NCBI GenBank assembly: GCA_022779485.1
Contig: JALFTC010000027.1
Span: forward strand, 22,480-86,479
DNA: 64,000 nt
Source: Ruminococcus sp.
Lineage (GTDB): Bacteria > Bacillota > Clostridia > Oscillospirales > Acutalibacteraceae
Direction: 5' to 3'
The position numbers were made by a program, and so were the translations under genes. The notes beneath the pieces were generated by a model. That model did not search any database, was not told the DNA's origin, and saw only the letters and a program-made list of their open reading frames with translations. Each line of letters begins with the position of its first letter. Position 1 is the stretch's first letter. Below, in pieces: positions 61,536-64,000 of the stretch.

Positions 61536-63380
61536 ATGAAAAAATTTACATCTCTGATTATCTCAATTATGTTGTTCACATCAGTAATGCTAACTGTTTC
61601 CGCATATTCTGATTCAGAATTTGTAAACGGAGATGTTGACCTTGACGGTAAATTATCAATAAGAGATACCACATATATTCAAAAATACCTTGCAAAAAAA
61701 CTTTCGCTCACCAGTCAACAGATGAGATTAGCTGATTTTAATCTTGATGGTGAAGTGAATATTGGGGATGCAACCAAGATACAAAAAGTAATAGCTAAAA
61801 TTGAGGATATGCCAACGGAAAGCACCTACACAACACCGACAAAAGAATATGTAACACCGGAGGAATTCGGGTTAACACCCAATACCGTTGACGAGATGCG
61901 TTGCTTTCAAAAGGCACTTGATTCTGCCACAGAATTGGGTATTCCTCTTAATCTTGGAGGTAAAACATATTACATATACACATCTGAGGCAAAGTGCCCT
62001 ATTATAAATGGCTCTCTCAAAATCATGCCAAGCTCCAGTTTGGTTTTAACAGGAAACAGTGTTTCCCTAAATAATGTTAATATAGCCCGCTGGTGGGATG
62101 GTGACGGTTACGAATTCGGTGATGTAAGACTTCACCTCACTGACGGATGTGCAATTGAGAATTGTAACTTTTCTTCACAGACAATCACCCCAAGCATTTT
62201 CTGCAATACAGAGGCAAGTAATACCACCATTAAGAATTGTACCTTTAGCGAGGGATTTGGCATTCTATTTAATGACGCAGTTCAAGAAAAGAGAAAATAT
62301 AATGATGTACTTTATACATCTACAATTGGGAAAGGACTTTATATAGATAATTGCACATTCAATACCGAAGGAAAAACAGTACAATATGCCGGTGATAATA
62401 TTGAGGTAAATACACCATACAACAGATTTTCTGATGTTCGGGTAACAAATTGCATAAGCTACGGTGCCAAAGAGGGTTCCTTTATGGGTATCGGTTTTGG
62501 CTTTGCTCAGGTTGACAACCTTGTTTGTTCCGATAATGTCCTTTACAATATAGAAGGTCCCGGCGCAATACATATGGAGGGCTGTACTGATGTGGAGAGT
62601 AAGAATAATTTTGTAAATAACTCAAAATACGGCATTATGTGCCTTTATACTCAAGACGCATTGTATGATAATAATACATTGGATAATTGCGAATACGGAA
62701 TATTTTGTCTTTCACAATATCCTTACGGTTACGATGAAAATATATGCTTTTCTAATAACCGCATTTTCAACTGCACCTCATGTCCTTTTAAGGGGTCAGG
62801 ACTAAAAAATTCTCAAATTGTAAACAATATTTTTCAGACTGACAGCCATTATGCCTCTGCAGTCATTCAATTAGAATATAGTGAAGAATACAAAACAAGT
62901 GGTATTTCTATTGTTGAAAATACAATAGAATATATAGGTGACTTGACGGAAAAATACTGGGCATATATTGTGGGAACAGATTGCACCCTGCTGGATAATA
63001 AAATCATAGGCTTAAATTCATCTAACTTTGTTAGTAACAGCATTCCGGTAATAAACATAAAACTTAATCTGCCCACCAATACCCCGGAATCCGACACTCT
63101 GTATCTTGCAAGCGATTTAAACGATTGGAATCCGGCAGATAGATCCTATACTTTTACAAGAACCTCAAAAACCACAGCCGAGATTACCCTTACCGTAAAT
63201 CCTGAGAGCATAGAAACCCCAGTTGAATTCAAGGTGACAAGAGGTAGCTGGCAAACGGGCGAATGTAACGCAAACGGTGAAGGAAATGTGGGGGACTACG
63301 GAGTATTAAATCATACATTTGACATCTACGGTAGCGGATTATATATTGTAAATATAGCTGATTGGACAGATCTATATTAA
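61536..63380 (+). CDS. Dockerin-bearing secreted right-handed beta-helix protein
   Basis: 614 aa from the ATG at 61536 (GGGAG upstream; the TTG start five codons earlier is rejected). Signal peptide (FTSLIISIMLFTSVMLTVSA), then a complete type I-like dockerin at residues 30-90 with two calcium loops (GDVDLDGKLSIRD and ADFNLDGEVNIGD, each followed by an IQK helix). A parallel beta-helix region of polysaccharide-lyase type follows (about 150-500; repeated N-C-x-F and DNNTLDNCEYGIF turns). The C-terminal about 110 residues (LYLASDLNDWNPADRSYT, VEFKVTRGSWQTGE) resemble starch-binding CBM20/48-like modules. It should attach to a cohesin scaffold and act on or bind a polysaccharide; no catalytic residue is certain. 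Its stop codon TAA is the first bases of the palindromic element. Confidence 0.85.
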   Translation: MKKFTSLIISIMLFTSVMLTVSAYSDSEFVNGDVDLDGKLSIRDTTYIQKYLAKKLSLTSQQMRLADFNLDGEVNIGDATKIQKVIAKIEDMPTESTYTTPTKEYVTPEEFGLTPNTVDEMRCFQKALDSATELGIPLNLGGKTYYIYTSEAKCPIINGSLKIMPSSSLVLTGNSVSLNNVNIARWWDGDGYEFGDVRLHLTDGCAIENCNFSSQTITPSIFCNTEASNTTIKNCTFSEGFGILFNDAVQEKRKYNDVLYTSTIGKGLYIDNCTFNTEGKTVQYAGDNIEVNTPYNRFSDVRVTNCISYGAKEGSFMGIGFGFAQVDNLVCSDNVLYNIEGPGAIHMEGCTDVESKNNFVNNSKYGIMCLYTQDALYDNNTLDNCEYGIFCLSQYPYGYDENICFSNNRIFNCTSCPFKGSGLKNSQIVNNIFQTDSHYASAVIQLEYSEEYKTSGISIVENTIEYIGDLTEKYWAYIVGTDCTLLDNKIIGLNSSNFVSNSIPVINIKLNLPTNTPESDTLYLASDLNDWNPADRSYTFTRTSKTTAEITLTVNPESIETPVEFKVTRGSWQTGECNANGEGNVGDYGVLNHTFDIYGSGLYIVNIADWTDLY

Positions 63381-63543
63381 GGAAACACTGAATAAATCAC
63401 TTTACACATCTTGTACGCATATTTTCTGCCGGTATGCCCAAAAAATCCTCGCAATACGCCAGTATTCCTGCGGTTTTTTGAACATACCGACAAAAAATCT
63501 GACTGTACAATCTGTGCAAATGATTTAATCAGTATTTCCTTAA
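63377..63543. mobile_element. Palindromic MITE-like element, full copy 2 (167 bp)
   Basis: Starts TTAAGGAAACACTGAATAA and ends TTTAATCAGTATTTCCTTAA. The two halves are inverted repeats through to the central hairpin AATAC-gcca-GTATT, with matching blocks such as GCCGGTATG/CATACCGAC and AAAAAATCC/GGTTTTTT. TA flanks it on both sides, a possible target duplication. It begins in the stop codon of the dockerin gene. Confidence 0.8.
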
Positions 63544-63616
63544 TAATTTTTAGTTACAAGTCTAATCATATAATTTAATAACGCGTATTATATAACTATT
63601 TCAAAAAACAAAACAA

Positions 63617-63660
63617 ACAGCCCAAATACTGCATTTACGCAGATTTTGGGCTGTAATCTG
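63617..63660. terminator. Hairpin terminator after the dockerin gene
   Basis: ACAGCCCAAA and TTTGGGCTGT enclose an inner TGC/GCA stem. A T-run (CTGTTTTT) follows on the plus strand, and the A-rich flank allows the minus direction too. Confidence 0.7.
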
Positions 63661-63685
63661 TTTTTAAACAATTAATAAAACAAAA

Positions 63686-63708
63686 ACACCACACAAGATG
63701 TGTGGTGT
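63686..63708 (-). terminator. rRNA operon terminator
   Basis: On the minus strand ACACCACACA-TCT-TGTGTGGTGT followed by TTTTGTTTT, about 105 bases after the 23S 3' end. No 5S rRNA lies between. Confidence 0.85.
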
Positions 63709-63813
63709 AGCTTTTCAAATAAACGGTTGCTTTGGCAACCTATGTAAAAGGGTTTACACCCTGAAAACTGAATAAAGAACAAGCGATATAATTAGCTGAC
63801 CAAAAGACTTTGT

Positions 63814-64000
63814 GGTCAAGCCCTCGACCTATTAGTACTGCCAAGCTGAACATATCACTATGCTTACACACGCAGCCTATCAACCTCGTAGTCTACAAGG
63901 GGTCTTACTCAGTTTCCTGATGGGATATCTAATCTTGGAGTCGGCTTCACGCTTAGATGCTTTCAGCGTTTATCCGTTCCGTACATAGCTGCCCAGCTGT
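63814..64000 (-). rRNA. 23S ribosomal RNA, 3' end (partial)
   Basis: The complement reads CAGTACTAATAGGTCGAGGG then CTTGACC, the conserved 3' end of 23S rRNA in Firmicutes. Upstream is the domain VI sequence (AGCATCTAAGCGTGAAGCC, CATCAGGAAACTGAG). The gene continues past the window. The exact 3' boundary is set by similarity and may be off by a few bases. GACCACAAAG/CTTTTGGTC forms a short stem just after the end. Confidence 0.93.

Overview
The window is a chromosomal stretch of a low-GC, spore-forming Gram-positive anaerobe, most likely a gut member of the Oscillospiraceae/Ruminococcus type (Clostridia). The evidence is spoIIE, a T-box-controlled trp operon, a LexA with a Clostridia/Bacillus-type SOS box, the yqzL-recO and ylxM-ffh-rpsP-khpA gene orders, a dockerin-bearing secreted protein, BspA-type leucine-rich surface proteins and a maltodextrin transporter lacking its own ATPase. 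A starch-using Ruminococcus (R. bromii-like) is an inference, not a demonstrated identity.

Layout. 1-7.4 kb (minus strand): the N-terminal part of spoIIE (missing from the ORF track because it runs off the edge), a GH13 alpha-amylase lipoprotein and a malEFG-type ABC importer. The amylase and the importer each have a similar inverted repeat (TTTTATC-N6/7-GATAAAA) at the promoter. 7.7-11.9 kb: murE, a HAD phosphatase, nth and an EamA transporter. 12-20.7 kb: a 179-bp palindromic mobile element next to a tryptophan T-box leader, then trpEGDCBA without trpF, convergent trpS and an aminotransferase. 20.9-27.5 kb: two DHHW-family proteins flanking a Nudix hydrolase, a ComEA-like protein, a LytTR/GHKL two-component pair and lexA. 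27.6-31.4 kb: a candidate structured RNA, a small membrane protein, tRNA-fMet, two tandem secreted repeat proteins and a small membrane protein. 31.4-37.5 kb: lepA, an LCP-family protein and ylxM-ffh-rpsP-khpA. 37.9-44.1 kb: phoH-ybeY-dgkA-era-yqzL-recO-mutS2, where yqzL (54 aa) is absent from the ORF track. 44.4-48.2 kb: an OmpR/HK/HtrA envelope-stress operon. 48.5-52 kb: tRNA-Thr, an XRE regulator, rpsO and pnp with a strongly structured leader. 52-63.4 kb: a cell-surface island with two BspA-like proteins in convergent inverted duplication, a C39-like protease with ten FN3 domains, and a dockerin/beta-helix protein. The window closes with a second palindromic element and the 3' end of a 23S rRNA on the minus strand.

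The most interesting signals are not protein genes. One is a family of about 170-180-bp fully palindromic, MITE-like elements with TTAAGGAAACACTGA ends. Full copies, a 40-bp mini-copy and solo ends occur throughout the window, and they supply stop codons to two genes. Another is a three-way-junction leader upstream of pnp, closed by a perfect 13-bp long-range helix. The surface island also carries a duplicated pnp 3' end as a direct repeat and a 560-bp inverted duplication.
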